From Chiayiivirga flava (GTDB lineage Bacteria > Pseudomonadota > Gammaproteobacteria > Xanthomonadales > Xanthomonadaceae): 64,000 nt of DNA. The notes below the pieces were generated by a model. That model was given only the letters and a program-made list of their open reading frames with translations, did not search any database and was not told where the DNA came from. The position numbers and the translations under genes are program-made. The DNA lies in the NCBI RefSeq assembly GCF_014202825.1, contig NZ_JACHHP010000003.1, positions 208,229 to 272,228 of the forward strand. The letters run 5' to 3'. Positions 43,073 through 52,582 of this stretch are shown here, piece after piece. Numbering within the stretch: position 1 is the first letter of the stretch; every line of letters begins with the position of its first letter.

Positions 43073-43795
43073 CTACGGCTCCGCGTTCGGGTCCGGACCG
43101 TCGTCGGCGATCGGCTGCCCCACCGAAACGACGCCGGCAGGAGGCCGCGCCCAAAGCCGGTCCTGCCACGCGAAATAGCGGTCCGCGTTCCAGAATTCCG
43201 TCGCCAGCACCTGATCGCGCGGCGCGCGGGCCCACAGTCCGGTGCCGGGCTCCACGACAAGGATCTTCAGTCCGCGCGCCACGACTCCGACGCGGCTGTC
43301 GGTGAAGGTGGTGCGCTTCTTGCGCAGCAGGTGCTCAAGGCGCGGTTTCGCCACCGCGTCGGCATGCTCGGCGAACACCGCCCGGCCGCGTTCCACGGCC
43401 GCGCTGCGCTCCGCCGGCGTGAGCTGCACCCAGTAGTTCTCGCGCAGCGCGACGAACGACGGATACCCGCGCTCGGCCGCCAGATCCATCCACGCATACG
43501 CGAGTGCGCGGTCGCGCGGGACGCCGTCCCCGCGCCAGTGCATCTGCGCGACCATCGCCTGCGACGGCTTGTCGGCATACCGCGACGCCCGCACGAACGC
43601 GGCATGCGCCTGCGGCAATTCCGCGTTGTCCAGATGCGCGAGCCCCTCGAGCCGGTACTTCAGATCGCGGTGATAGTGCAGGTAGTCGCTGCCCTGCATC
43701 ACCTGCGATTCGACGCTCGACACGGGCCGCTGCGCGTGCGCCGCGCCGGACAGCAGCACGGCGAGCAGCAACCCGCGGATCGCAGGCGCGTTCAT
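43073..43795 (-). CDS. Exported Sel1/TPR-like protein
   Basis: 240-residue protein with a signal ending near GAAHAQ. A Sel1-type repeat is visible at about 75-115: AMVAQMHWRGDGVPRDRALAYAWMDLAAERGYP. The second half lacks repeats and has an aromatic C-terminus (WNADRYFAWQDRLWARPP). Sel1 proteins usually mediate protein interaction in the periplasm. The specific partner is unknown. Confidence 0.68.
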   Translation of the reverse strand: MNAPAIRGLLLAVLLSGAAHAQRPVSSVESQVMQGSDYLHYHRDLKYRLEGLAHLDNAELPQAHAAFVRASRYADKPSQAMVAQMHWRGDGVPRDRALAYAWMDLAAERGYPSFVALRENYWVQLTPAERSAAVERGRAVFAEHADAVAKPRLEHLLRKKRTTFTDSRVGVVARGLKILVVEPGTGLWARAPRDQVLATEFWNADRYFAWQDRLWARPPAGVVSVGQPIADDGPDPNAEP

Positions 43796-43918
43796 CGCTT
43801 GCTCGGAAGTGCAGAGGCAAAGGGCGCTGCCCCGCGAAGCCCGTGGCCGACCCGCGAGCGCCGTCGCGATCCCGCGGTGCGCGGGTCCCGGTGGCGCAGC
43901 ACGAGTGTTCGCGCGGAA

Positions 43919-46111
43919 TTACTCGAAACCATCGCGCAGCACCGTCGGCGAGCGTTCGACCGGTGACGGCACGAGAACGTAAGCGAACGCTCCGTTACCG
44001 AGCTGGCCCGATGCGCCGTCGCCCCAGCATTTGATCGAGCCGCCGGACCGCAGCGCGCAGCTGTGGAAGAACCCTGCAGTCAAGGCAATGGCATCGGTCA
44101 CCCCTTCGACTTTCACCGGCACGGTCGCGTTGCGATAGTCCCCATTGCCAAGCTGCCCGCGGTGTCCGAATCCCCAGCATTTCACGATTCCGTCTTCGGA
44201 CAATGCACACGTATGATCGACCCCTGCAGCGATCGCGCTCACCGCAGAGACTCCGTTGACGAGCGCAGGGAACAGATTGCTCCCACGGACGCCGGTGCCA
44301 CCGCCACCGAGGCCCGCTCCCCAGCACATGACGCTGCCTCCATCCATGCGTGCACAGGTATGGGCCAGGCCGCCGGCAACGGCCGTGGCCCCTTCGACCC
44401 CGACAGCCACTCCGAAGTGTCCGACAACATCGCCGTTGCCGAACTGGCCCCAGTAGTTGTCACCCCAGCATCGCACGATCCCCGCGCCATCGACCGCGCA
44501 GGTATGCGTCCGGCCTGCACCCAGTGCCCGTGTGTCGTTCACGCCCGAAATGGCGACAACGCTTCCATCCACGATGCCGAGTTCGCCGGCGAAGCCCGCG
44601 CCCCAGCATTGCACGGCGTCGTTGGCATTCAGCACGCAGGTGTGATTTGCGCTGGATCCGGATGCAATCGCCACTGCGGATTGGATGCCGGGCACGGTCA
44701 ATGGCACCGCAGTCTGCTGGTTGGGTGGCATTCCCAGCTGCCCTTCGTCGCCGAGGCCCCAGCAGCTGACGTGTCCGTCCGACTCCAGCCCGCACGAGTG
44801 GTTATGCCCGGCCGCGAAAGACACCGCCTCGATGTCGACCGCCTGTTGCGGCGTCGCGAGGTCCGGGGAACCACCGTTTCCGAGTTGGCCGAAGCTGTTG
44901 TCGCCCCAGCATACAAACGAACCGCCGGCGCGGATGCCACACGTGTGATGGCCCCCGGCAATCAGTCCGACGGCGTCGTCTATTCCGAGCACGTCCACTG
45001 CGGTAGCGGAGCCGCCGAAGTGGCCGGTCCCCAATTGACCATCGTACGCACTTCCCCAGCAGAACACCCGGCCGTCCGCAACTGCCGCGCAGCTATGTCC
45101 GCCACCGGTGGCGACGGAAACGGGCTGTCCGAAATCGATCACGGTGGTTGGCGACAGCGCGGGGGCGGTATCGTTTGTTCCGCTCTGGCCGTACGTGTTG
45201 CGGCCCCAACACCGGACGCGTTGTTCCGCGGTCGTGATGCAGGTGTGGCCAGCCGCTGACAAGGAGGTCGCTCCGTCGATTCCCGGAAGCAGGGTCGGCG
45301 CCTGAGTCGGATCCGTGTGGCCCAGACCCAGTTGTCCGGACGTATTGTCGCCCCAGCACATCACCTGCCCGTCATCGACGATTGCGCAGGTGTGATCGGT
45401 TCCGGCGCCGATGCCGCCGGCATCCGCGACTTGTGCGACAACCGCCGGCACGGCGCTGAATCCCTCTGTGCCGACACCGAGTTGCCCGGCATCGTTGTTG
45501 CCCCAGCACGCGACGGAGCCGTCGACTCCTACCGCGCAGGTGTGGCGCTCGCCTGCATCCAGCATCGCGACACCGGTCAACGTCGCAACCGACACCGGAA
45601 CGGCGCTTCCTTCGGCCAGCCCGTCTCCGAGCTCGCCCGATTGGCCGCGCCCCCAACATTTGACCGCCCCGTCGGCGACGCGTGCGCAGGTATGCTCCTT
45701 GCCGGCGGTGATTGCCGAGGCGTCGTCGATCCCGACCACCGCGACCGGGGTGCGGCGTTCCAGGAATCCGCCGTCGCCAAGTTGTCCCGCTCCCCCGGAG
45801 CCCCAGCATCGAATGCTTCCATCGGAAAGCAGTGCGCAGGTGTGCGAGCCACCCGCCGCAATCGCCACCGCGTTTTCGATGCTCTCGATGACCACCGGGT
45901 ATGCGCTGTCGGTGTAGGTGCCGTTCCCCAGGCTGCTGGAGATGCCCCAACACAGGACGTTTCCGGCCAGCGTGAGCGCACAGGTGTGCGACGTGCCCGC
46001 TGCGACCTCCGCGACACCTCGCAGCAGGAACGGCTGCGCATGAACCGCGCCGCTCGCGAGCCAGGCGCCGAGCAGCAGGAGACCTGCCCGCAGCCGCGAG
46101 CTGGACTTCAT
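43919..46111 (-). CDS. Secreted RCC1-repeat beta-propeller protein ending in DGFE
   Basis: 730-residue exported protein with an excellent GGAGG ribosome site. After the signal (LLLLGAWLASGAVHAQ) come fourteen RCC1-type repeats, each with the pattern H-T/S-C...C-W-G (for example HTCALLSDGSIRCWG) followed by GQLG-like turns. One cysteine pair per repeat implies up to fourteen disulfides. Fourteen blades would make two seven-bladed propellers. The end, PTVLRDGFE, is the DGFE motif with no residues after it. The function is unknown; family members in other bacteria are surface or secreted proteins. Confidence 0.85.
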   Translation of the reverse strand: MKSSSRLRAGLLLLGAWLASGAVHAQPFLLRGVAEVAAGTSHTCALTLAGNVLCWGISSSLGNGTYTDSAYPVVIESIENAVAIAAGGSHTCALLSDGSIRCWGSGGAGQLGDGGFLERRTPVAVVGIDDASAITAGKEHTCARVADGAVKCWGRGQSGELGDGLAEGSAVPVSVATLTGVAMLDAGERHTCAVGVDGSVACWGNNDAGQLGVGTEGFSAVPAVVAQVADAGGIGAGTDHTCAIVDDGQVMCWGDNTSGQLGLGHTDPTQAPTLLPGIDGATSLSAAGHTCITTAEQRVRCWGRNTYGQSGTNDTAPALSPTTVIDFGQPVSVATGGGHSCAAVADGRVFCWGSAYDGQLGTGHFGGSATAVDVLGIDDAVGLIAGGHHTCGIRAGGSFVCWGDNSFGQLGNGGSPDLATPQQAVDIEAVSFAAGHNHSCGLESDGHVSCWGLGDEGQLGMPPNQQTAVPLTVPGIQSAVAIASGSSANHTCVLNANDAVQCWGAGFAGELGIVDGSVVAISGVNDTRALGAGRTHTCAVDGAGIVRCWGDNYWGQFGNGDVVGHFGVAVGVEGATAVAGGLAHTCARMDGGSVMCWGAGLGGGGTGVRGSNLFPALVNGVSAVSAIAAGVDHTCALSEDGIVKCWGFGHRGQLGNGDYRNATVPVKVEGVTDAIALTAGFFHSCALRSGGSIKCWGDGASGQLGNGAFAYVLVPSPVERSPTVLRDGFE

Positions 46112-46408
46112 TCAAACCTCCGGATCATGCGGCGCCTCCTGCGAGACCGGCAACGGAACGATACTGCCGCGTGGGCGCGGAATCTCTCGTCGTTCGGGTC
46201 CGCATCATGCAATGAACCGCGGCCGGGCGTGCGACACGAATCCGGCGGGCGGCATCCGCGCCGGGTTTTGCACGAGGCACCTATCGCAGGCGCGACGCGC
46301 GATGCGGCAGAACGCAGCGTTCCCGTGCGACGCACGGACGAGAAGCGTGTCGTCGGCAGCGGCGCGATCCTTGCAGGAACGGACATGGTCCAGCCCACGG
46401 AGCCACCC

Positions 46409-46846
46409 ATGCCCACGATGACCCTGCACGACCTGGCAAAGAAGATGCGCGACATCGATTTCACGATGCTGTTCACGCAGACCGATGGCGGCGCGATGGC
46501 CGGCCGCCCGATGAGCAACAATGGCGATGTGGAGTACGACGGCGACTCGTACTTCTTCACCTCCGAGCACACGCGCATGGTGCGCGACATCGAACGCACG
46601 CCGCAGGTGACGCTGTCGCTGCAGGGCAAGCAGGGGCTGCTCGGCAAGCCGCCGATCTTCATCTCGGTGCAGGGCGCGGCGTCGCTGCTGCGCGACCGTG
46701 CGTCGTTCCAGGCGCACTGGAACAAGGACCTGGAGCGCTGGTTCGAACAGGGCGTGGACACGCCCGGACTCGTGCTGATCAAGGTGCACGCCACGCGCAT
46801 CCACTACTGGGATGGCGAGGAGAATGGCGAGGTGGCGGTGGGCTGA
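46409..46846 (+). CDS. Pyridoxamine 5'-phosphate oxidase-like (general stress protein 26) family protein
   Basis: 145-residue flavin-binding split-barrel protein. Family features are DLAKKMRDIDFTMLFT at the start, GRPMSNNGDVEYDGDSYFFT and a central VTLSLQG strand, ending with KVHATRIHYWDG. Three in-frame ATGs are possible: 46385, 46409 and 46418. The second has GGAG at a good distance. Members reduce flavin or F420-like cofactors or protect from oxidative stress. The actual role here cannot be read. It converges on the subtilase gene with 24 bases between stops. Confidence 0.82.
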   Translation: MPTMTLHDLAKKMRDIDFTMLFTQTDGGAMAGRPMSNNGDVEYDGDSYFFTSEHTRMVRDIERTPQVTLSLQGKQGLLGKPPIFISVQGAASLLRDRASFQAHWNKDLERWFEQGVDTPGLVLIKVHATRIHYWDGEENGEVAVG

Positions 46847-46870
46847 CGCGCGCGGCGCAGCACCGCTCTC

Positions 46871-48259
46871 TCAGGGCGATTCGAAGCCGTCGGCGAACAG
46901 GTCCGCGTCGAGCCGGAGCAGGGCGTCGAGGCAATCCAGGCGCGGGAACTCCAGTCCGTTCTTCGGATCGATGACGCGCACGGGCGAAGCCTTCAATGCC
47001 GCCTCCACGGCCTGCGCGGATGCGCCCGGCACGTGCGCACGCAGCACGGCTGCGCAGCCTGCCGCGAGCGGCGAGGCCTGCGAGGTGCCGGTGAACGTCG
47101 AGGTGCCGCCGCCCAGGCCCGAGGACGTGGTCGAGGCGCCCGGCGCGTACAGGTCGACGCGTGCGTTGCTGTTGGTGAAACACGTCGGCAGGTCGGGCAC
47201 GGTGGCGTTGTCGCCGCAGCCGAAGAAGTTGTAGAACGTGTCGCCCTGGGCCGAATCGTAGACCGCGCCGACGGCGGTGGCGCTCGCGACGCAGGCCGGC
47301 GCTGCGATCGATGTCGCCGAGCGCTGGTTGCCGCTGGACACGAACACCTGCGTGCCGTTGGCGACGAGATTGTCCACCGCCACCGCCAGCGCCTGGGTGA
47401 AGCCGGTGCTGGTGTCGCAGGCGTCGGCAAACAGCGCGGCGGTGCCGAGGCTTGCGTTCACCACCGTGGTGTCGGGGTGGTTGACGCGCACCCAGTCGAG
47501 CGCGGCGACCACGTCGGAGCTGCAGCAGAAGCTGTTGTTTTCGTCGAGCACCTTGAGCGCGACGATCTCGGCGGACGAGGCTGCCCCGCGCGCGGCGACC
47601 GCACCGCCGCCGGCGAAGATGCCGGCCACGTTGGTGCCGTGGCCGTGATCGTCCTGCGCCGCGCCGGCACCGGCCTGGGTGTCGAGCAGGTTCGGGCAGC
47701 AGCCGGCGCTGCCCGCCATGCCCGAACAGAAGCACTGTTCGGCGACGATGCGGCCGCTGAAATCGGGATGGGTGCGGTCGATGCCCGAATCGATCACCGC
47801 CACCTTGGCGCCGGCGCCGGACAGTCCGAGTGCGAACACGTCGCTGACGCGCGACAGCACCGCGGCCTGCGCCATGTCGCCGTGGCCGCCGGCGTCGATG
47901 TCGATGCGGGTCACGTGCGGATCGTTGCGCAGCGCGTCGAGGCCGGCCCGCGTCACCTCGGCGGCAAAGCCGGGCACGTGCACGAAGCTGCGCCGCAGCC
48001 GCACGTCCGCGGCGCCGGTCTTGCCCAGGACCATGCCGCGCAGCGTCGCGATCTTCTCCGCGTGCTCGGCGTCCGTCTCGCCGACGCGCTTGGCCGGCGG
48101 TGCGAACATCACCAGCACGCGCACCTGCGACGCCGTCGCCAGCGCGGTGTCGACATCGGCGCCGACCTTGGCATGCGGCGCCTGTGCGGCGAGGCCCGGC
48201 GCGGCGCCGAGAAGCAGTGCGAGCCACAGGCCGCGCAGCGAGAAGGAATCGATTCGCAT
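46871..48259 (-). CDS. Secreted subtilisin-like S8 serine protease with DGFE tail
   Basis: 462-residue S8 peptidase. The start at 48259 gives a signal sequence (LWLALLLGAAPGLAAQ). A prodomain (about 45-130) is followed by the catalytic triad D157 (VAVIDSGID), H205 (DDHGHGTNVAG) and S393 (GTSQASPLAAG), with oxyanion N310 or N311 in VSSGNQ. The catalytic domain is rich in cysteines (CFCSG, GCCPN, FCCSS), suggesting several disulfides. The C-terminus, DADLFADGFESP, is the DGFE motif with two extra residues. Probably secreted by the type II route. Confidence 0.92.
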   Translation of the reverse strand: MRIDSFSLRGLWLALLLGAAPGLAAQAPHAKVGADVDTALATASQVRVLVMFAPPAKRVGETDAEHAEKIATLRGMVLGKTGAADVRLRRSFVHVPGFAAEVTRAGLDALRNDPHVTRIDIDAGGHGDMAQAAVLSRVSDVFALGLSGAGAKVAVIDSGIDRTHPDFSGRIVAEQCFCSGMAGSAGCCPNLLDTQAGAGAAQDDHGHGTNVAGIFAGGGAVAARGAASSAEIVALKVLDENNSFCCSSDVVAALDWVRVNHPDTTVVNASLGTAALFADACDTSTGFTQALAVAVDNLVANGTQVFVSSGNQRSATSIAAPACVASATAVGAVYDSAQGDTFYNFFGCGDNATVPDLPTCFTNSNARVDLYAPGASTTSSGLGGGTSTFTGTSQASPLAAGCAAVLRAHVPGASAQAVEAALKASPVRVIDPKNGLEFPRLDCLDALLRLDADLFADGFESP

Positions 48260-48505
48260 GGTGCAAGGTCCGTCCGTCGTGGTGCGATCCGCCGCAGCGC
48301 AGGCGTGGCATGCAGCGGCGCGTGCCGGTGCGCAGGCGACCAACCCTACCCGAACGCTCCCAAGCGCGAAAGCGTGTCGCACCTGGACCGTCCGCAGCAG
48401 CTCCAGCCCGGAACCTACCTGCGTGACGCCGCGAGGCGCGCGTGGCACAGTGTCCGCAACACATGCGGCGCTGCGCCGCGGAAACCGGCACAGGGGCGGG
48501 TTTCG

Positions 48506-50410
48506 ATGCGTCGTTCAACCGTTGCGGGCTTGGTCCTGTCGGGTGTGCTGCCGGTCTTGCAGGTCGCGGTCGCGGCCGGGCCGGACGGCGCGCTGCCGCT
48601 GACCGTCGACGAACGCAACGCGGCGTGCAGCCAGGCCGAGGATGCCGATCCCGAGCGCGCGATCGCGCTCGCGCAGAGCGTGCTCGACGAGGGAGCCGTC
48701 CTCGGCGCGATGCAGCGGGCGGACGCCCTGGGCTGTCGCGGCTGGGCGCAGGCCTGGCTGGCGCGCAAGGACGAGGCGCGGCGCGATGCCTACGCCCTGC
48801 GCGAGCTGGTGCAGGGCCTGGAACGCGGTGCCGAACGCGTGCGTCTGACGCGTCGCGCCGGCGGCATCCTGCACCGCAGCGGCGATCGCGTCGGCGCGCT
48901 CGATCTCTACGCCCGGGCCGTCGGCGACGCCGAGGCGCAGGGGCTTGAATCCGAGCGCATCCCGCTGCTGGCCAATCTGGGTGTGCTGCATTCGGAATTC
49001 GAGGAACACGCCCGCGCGCAGGTCAATTACGAACAGGCGCTGGCGCTGATGGAGCGCCTCGGCGATTTCCGCTACGAAGCGCCGGTGCGCTACAACCTCG
49101 GGCTCAATCTCACCGGGCAGGATCGCGACGCCGACGCGGTGCCGCATCTGCGGCGCGCGCTGGAACTGATCCGCGACACCGGCATGGGCGGTCCCATGCA
49201 GGAGCTCGGCGCCAGCATCGCGCTGGCCGGCGCACTGCAGCAGACCGGGCAAACGGTCGAAGCGCAGGCGCTGCTCGAGCGCGCGCGTGCGATCGACATG
49301 CCGGCGCCCGATCCGTCGATGGAGCTGCAGCTGCGCCTGATCGAAGCCGGTCAGCGCGCGGACGCGGGCGATGTCGCCGGTGCGCTGGCGCTGATCGATG
49401 CGGTGGAACCCGGCCCCCTGACCGAAATCCAGCAGTGGGACTGGCTCAAGCGGCGCGCCGATCTGCTCGAACGTCTCGGCCGGCATGCCGACGCCAACCG
49501 CGTGCTGCACGCGATCAACACGCTGCGCGAAACCTATCTGCGCCACCAGAACCACGAGCGCCTGGCCGCGCTCGACGCGCACATGCGCGACCGCGAGCAG
49601 CGCCTCGAAGTCGAGCGCCTGCAGGCCGCCGCGGACACGCAGGCGCGCCGGCTCGAAGTGCGCGATCGGCTGCAGGGCGCGACTGCGGTCGTCGCGGGTC
49701 TGCTGCTGCTGTTCGGCGGCGCGGTGCTGCTGTGGCAGCGGCGCATGAACCGCCGGCTCTTCCTGGCCAGCCACACCGACGCACTCACCGGTCTGTCCAA
49801 CCGGCGCGCGATGACGCAGCGCCTGCGCGCGCTGGCGTTGCAGCCGCAGGGCGACACCGCGCTGCTGCTGATCGACCTGGATCTGTTCAAGCGCATCAAC
49901 GACGAGTACGGACACGATGTCGGCGACCAGGTGCTCGTCGCCTGTGCGCGCAGGCTGCAGGGCGACGCCGGCGCGGACGCCATCGTGTCGCGCTGGGGCG
50001 GCGAGGAGTTCATCGTATTGCTGCCGCATTGCGATGCGCAGCGCGCGCGCGCCGCGGCCGATCGTCTGCGCACCGTGCTGGCGCAGCCGGTGCCGACCGA
50101 CAAGGGGCCGGTGCAGACCGGCGCCTCGCTCGGCTACGCCAATCTGCCGCTGCCGGGGCCCTGCCACCCCGACGCCTGGCACGCGAGCCTGCAGTTGGCG
50201 GACAGCGCGCTGTACCTTGCCAAGCGCGCCGGCCGCGATGCGTGGGCGGGTTACTGGATCGAACACGCCATCGCCGACTGGCCGGCGGAGCGGCTGGGGC
50301 GCGAGGCGCATCTTGCGCGCTCGCTGCGCGTCATCGAGCCGCAATCGTCGCGCCCGCTGCGCGAGGCGGTGACACTGGTGGCGCCGCACGGCGCCCCGTC
50401 TCCCGGCTGA
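48506..50410 (+). CDS. TPR-containing membrane diguanylate cyclase (GGDEF)
   Basis: 634-residue protein with a signal sequence, a periplasmic region of about 360 residues made of TPR-like helical repeats (ARAQVNYEQALALMERLGDF, AVPHLRRALELIRDTGMG), a coiled-coil segment, one membrane helix near 390-410 and a C-terminal GGDEF domain. The active-site loop reads GGEEF at 498-502, so c-di-GMP synthesis is expected. The metal site D in LLLIDLDLFKRIND is also present. The TPR part probably senses a periplasmic protein or peptide. The gene is divergent from the subtilase. Confidence 0.87.
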   Translation: MRRSTVAGLVLSGVLPVLQVAVAAGPDGALPLTVDERNAACSQAEDADPERAIALAQSVLDEGAVLGAMQRADALGCRGWAQAWLARKDEARRDAYALRELVQGLERGAERVRLTRRAGGILHRSGDRVGALDLYARAVGDAEAQGLESERIPLLANLGVLHSEFEEHARAQVNYEQALALMERLGDFRYEAPVRYNLGLNLTGQDRDADAVPHLRRALELIRDTGMGGPMQELGASIALAGALQQTGQTVEAQALLERARAIDMPAPDPSMELQLRLIEAGQRADAGDVAGALALIDAVEPGPLTEIQQWDWLKRRADLLERLGRHADANRVLHAINTLRETYLRHQNHERLAALDAHMRDREQRLEVERLQAAADTQARRLEVRDRLQGATAVVAGLLLLFGGAVLLWQRRMNRRLFLASHTDALTGLSNRRAMTQRLRALALQPQGDTALLLIDLDLFKRINDEYGHDVGDQVLVACARRLQGDAGADAIVSRWGGEEFIVLLPHCDAQRARAAADRLRTVLAQPVPTDKGPVQTGASLGYANLPLPGPCHPDAWHASLQLADSALYLAKRAGRDAWAGYWIEHAIADWPAERLGREAHLARSLRVIEPQSSRPLREAVTLVAPHGAPSPG

Positions 50411-50448
50411 GTTTTCGTCGTCGCCGCGGCGGCGGTCCGGTCGCGCTC

Positions 50449-51855
50449 CTATTCCATGCCGTCGGCGAAGATGCGGGCGGACTGCAGCCGCAGCACCACG
50501 CTGGCGTCGCGCTGGTCCGGCGCGATGTAGGCCGGCATGACGCCCGCGACGACGACGCGGCCGTCGGAGAAGCCGATCGCGGTGGCGCGATCGTCGCAGA
50601 TGAGGCAGTCCGGCACGTCCATCGCCACGCGCTTGACGCCGTTGCCGTCGAAGCTCGCATCGAGCGTGCCGTCGAACAGCGACCGCGCGAGGAAGATGTC
50701 GCGATGGTTGGCGCCGCCGTTCGGGTCGATCCAGCCGGCGGCGGTGATGCGCCGCGCCGCGTCGATCGCGAGCGCGTCGATCGAGGTGCCTTCCTCGCGA
50801 CCGAGCGGAAGGAAGCCGCCGTCGCCGAACGTGGTGTCGAGTGCGCCCGTGCTGCGCACGCGCAGCAGCAGCGTGCCGGGCACCACGTCGGGCAGGTTGG
50901 AGACGTTGATCGACGCCACCTGCGAATCGTTGAGCGGATCGGACGCGAGTGCGCCGACGCTGTAGCTGCCGAGCAGATCGAGCATGAGCACACCGTCGTC
51001 GCCGAACGATGCATCGAGTTCGCCGTCGACGGTGGTGCGCACCAGCAGCGGACGCTGGCGTTCGCCGGGATCGGTGTAGGTTTCCTCGTGCCCGCCGAGC
51101 ACGATGCGCCCGTCGCCGTCCACGCTTGCCGCCACCGCGCGCTCCACGCCCCATGAGCCGTCGCTGCCTTCGCGTCCGAAGCTGAAGTAGCCGGCGTTTC
51201 CGAAGCCGGCATCGAGCACGCCGTTGGCATCGAACCGTGCGGCCAGCATGTCGGGCAGGCCGCCGTGCCCGCAGCTGCCGCACTGCCCGGCGAGCACGAT
51301 GCGCCCGCTGGCGTCGCGCGTGCTGGTGGTGAACAGCAGCTGGGCGCCGGACCACGGCTGGGTGGCGGTGACGCGCTTGCCGCCGCTGCCGAAGCCCGGA
51401 TCGAGGTCGCCGGACGCGGTGAGCCGCGCGAAGGCCGGCCATTGCGACGGCGATCCGTCCACCCCCGCCACGCCCGCCACGAGCAGTCCGCCGCCGGGGG
51501 CGGGAAACACGCCGAGGGCGCGGTCGTCGCCGCCGGCCACCAGATCGAAGGCGATGACGACGAACCCGTCCACGCCGAACTGCGTGTCGATCTGGCCGTC
51601 GGCGCGGAACCGGACCAGGGCCATGTCGCGGTTGTTGTCGCCGCGGTCGGCGAACCCGGCGAGCACCACACTGCCGTCGGGCAGCGTCGCGAGGGCCTGT
51701 GTCTGGACCTGCACGAACTCCTGCTCCGGCCACAGCGCGGCCGCGCGGCCGTCGCCGGAGAAGGTCGGATCGAGGTTGCCGGTGTCGGCCTGCGCGGCAG
51801 GAAGCGCAAGCGCGAGCGGAAGGGCGAGGCGGCGCAGCGTCGTGGACATGGGCAT
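50449..51855 (-). CDS. Secreted delta-60 repeat protein ending in IFADGME
   Basis: 468-residue exported protein. The ATG at 51855 has a CAGGA site, and a second in-frame ATG is two codons on. The signal (RRLALPLALALPAAQA) leads to GNLDPTFSGDGR, the first of about seven delta-60 repeats with the pattern L-D-x-x-F-G-x-x-G (DTQFGVDG, DPGFGSGG, DAGFGNAG, DASFGDDG, DTTFGDGG). The C-terminus is ARIFADGME, the same tail as on other exported proteins but with Met for Phe. No catalytic site was recognised. Confidence 0.83.
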   Translation of the reverse strand: MPMSTTLRRLALPLALALPAAQADTGNLDPTFSGDGRAAALWPEQEFVQVQTQALATLPDGSVVLAGFADRGDNNRDMALVRFRADGQIDTQFGVDGFVVIAFDLVAGGDDRALGVFPAPGGGLLVAGVAGVDGSPSQWPAFARLTASGDLDPGFGSGGKRVTATQPWSGAQLLFTTSTRDASGRIVLAGQCGSCGHGGLPDMLAARFDANGVLDAGFGNAGYFSFGREGSDGSWGVERAVAASVDGDGRIVLGGHEETYTDPGERQRPLLVRTTVDGELDASFGDDGVLMLDLLGSYSVGALASDPLNDSQVASINVSNLPDVVPGTLLLRVRSTGALDTTFGDGGFLPLGREEGTSIDALAIDAARRITAAGWIDPNGGANHRDIFLARSLFDGTLDASFDGNGVKRVAMDVPDCLICDDRATAIGFSDGRVVVAGVMPAYIAPDQRDASVVLRLQSARIFADGME

Positions 51856-52170
51856 CGGATCCTGCAGGGGGCGATGCCCGGAACAACGGCGGCCGGCGCC
51901 GCGCGGGGCCAGCGCCTGCCGTGCCGTCGGGCCTCGCGGACCGCCTTCGGCGCGCGCCATTGCAGACCCGCGCCGCGCGAGGCTGTATGCTGCGCGACCC
52001 TCCGGTCTTCCGCTCCGGCGCGCGCATCGGCAATCGCCGTGCCCGAGCCCGCCGCAGCCGCGCTCGCCGCGTTGCCGTACCCGGGGTCCACCCCGCCGGA
52101 TCGCGCGCGCCGCGCGCGTCCCCATCACGGAATCCTTCGCTCCGATGTCCATCCAAAGCCGGGCACTGCC
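51856..52170. other. Spacer with a 9-codon leader ORF before the acetyltransferase
   Basis: Mostly non-coding DNA between the divergent delta-60 and acetyltransferase genes. A short frame, ATG 52145 to TGA 52174 (MSIQSRALP), ends by overlapping the presumed start of the acetyltransferase. No other feature was seen. Confidence 0.4.
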
Positions 52171-52536
52171 CTGAAACCGCAGGCCCTCACGCTCCGCGCC
52201 GACTGGCACTACGAAACGAGCGATCACCGCCGGCACTACGTGATCCGCGCCCTGGTCGACAACCGGATCGCCGGGCGCGCGCACGGCTGGTTCGAACCGG
52301 GGCGCCAGTTCGTGCTGGAGAAGATCGAGATGCACCGCTCGCAGCGTTCGCGGGGGTACGGCTCGGCGCTGATCGAGCAGCTGCGCCACAAGGCGCGCGA
52401 GAAGGGGTGCCGGGAGCTGGTGTTCCGCAGCGTGCGCGACAGCAACACGCGCGCGATCAAGCTGTACGCATCGCTGGGCGCGCGTCCGGTGCGGACCTCC
52501 GAGCACATGTGCGCCTTCGTGCTCACGCCGCCCTGA
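52171..52536 (+). CDS. GNAT family N-acetyltransferase, start uncertain
   Basis: About 121-residue GNAT domain. The acetyl-CoA loop is in HRSQRSRGYGSALIEQL, and the later VRDSNTRAIKLYASLGARP is the typical final strand and helix. There is no ATG, GTG or TTG in frame close to the natural N-terminus (LKPQALTLRADWHYET). The codon at 52171 is CTG, overlapped by the stop of a nine-codon ORF that begins ATG 52145 (CTGA at 52171-52174). Either CTG initiates by coupling, or an indel separated the ATG from its frame. The acetylated substrate is unknown. Confidence 0.72.
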   Translation: MKPQALTLRADWHYETSDHRRHYVIRALVDNRIAGRAHGWFEPGRQFVLEKIEMHRSQRSRGYGSALIEQLRHKAREKGCRELVFRSVRDSNTRAIKLYASLGARPVRTSEHMCAFVLTPP

Positions 52537-52582
52537 GTGCGGCGGCCTGCGCGGTGCAGGCCGCCGTTGCGGTCGCTGCCGC

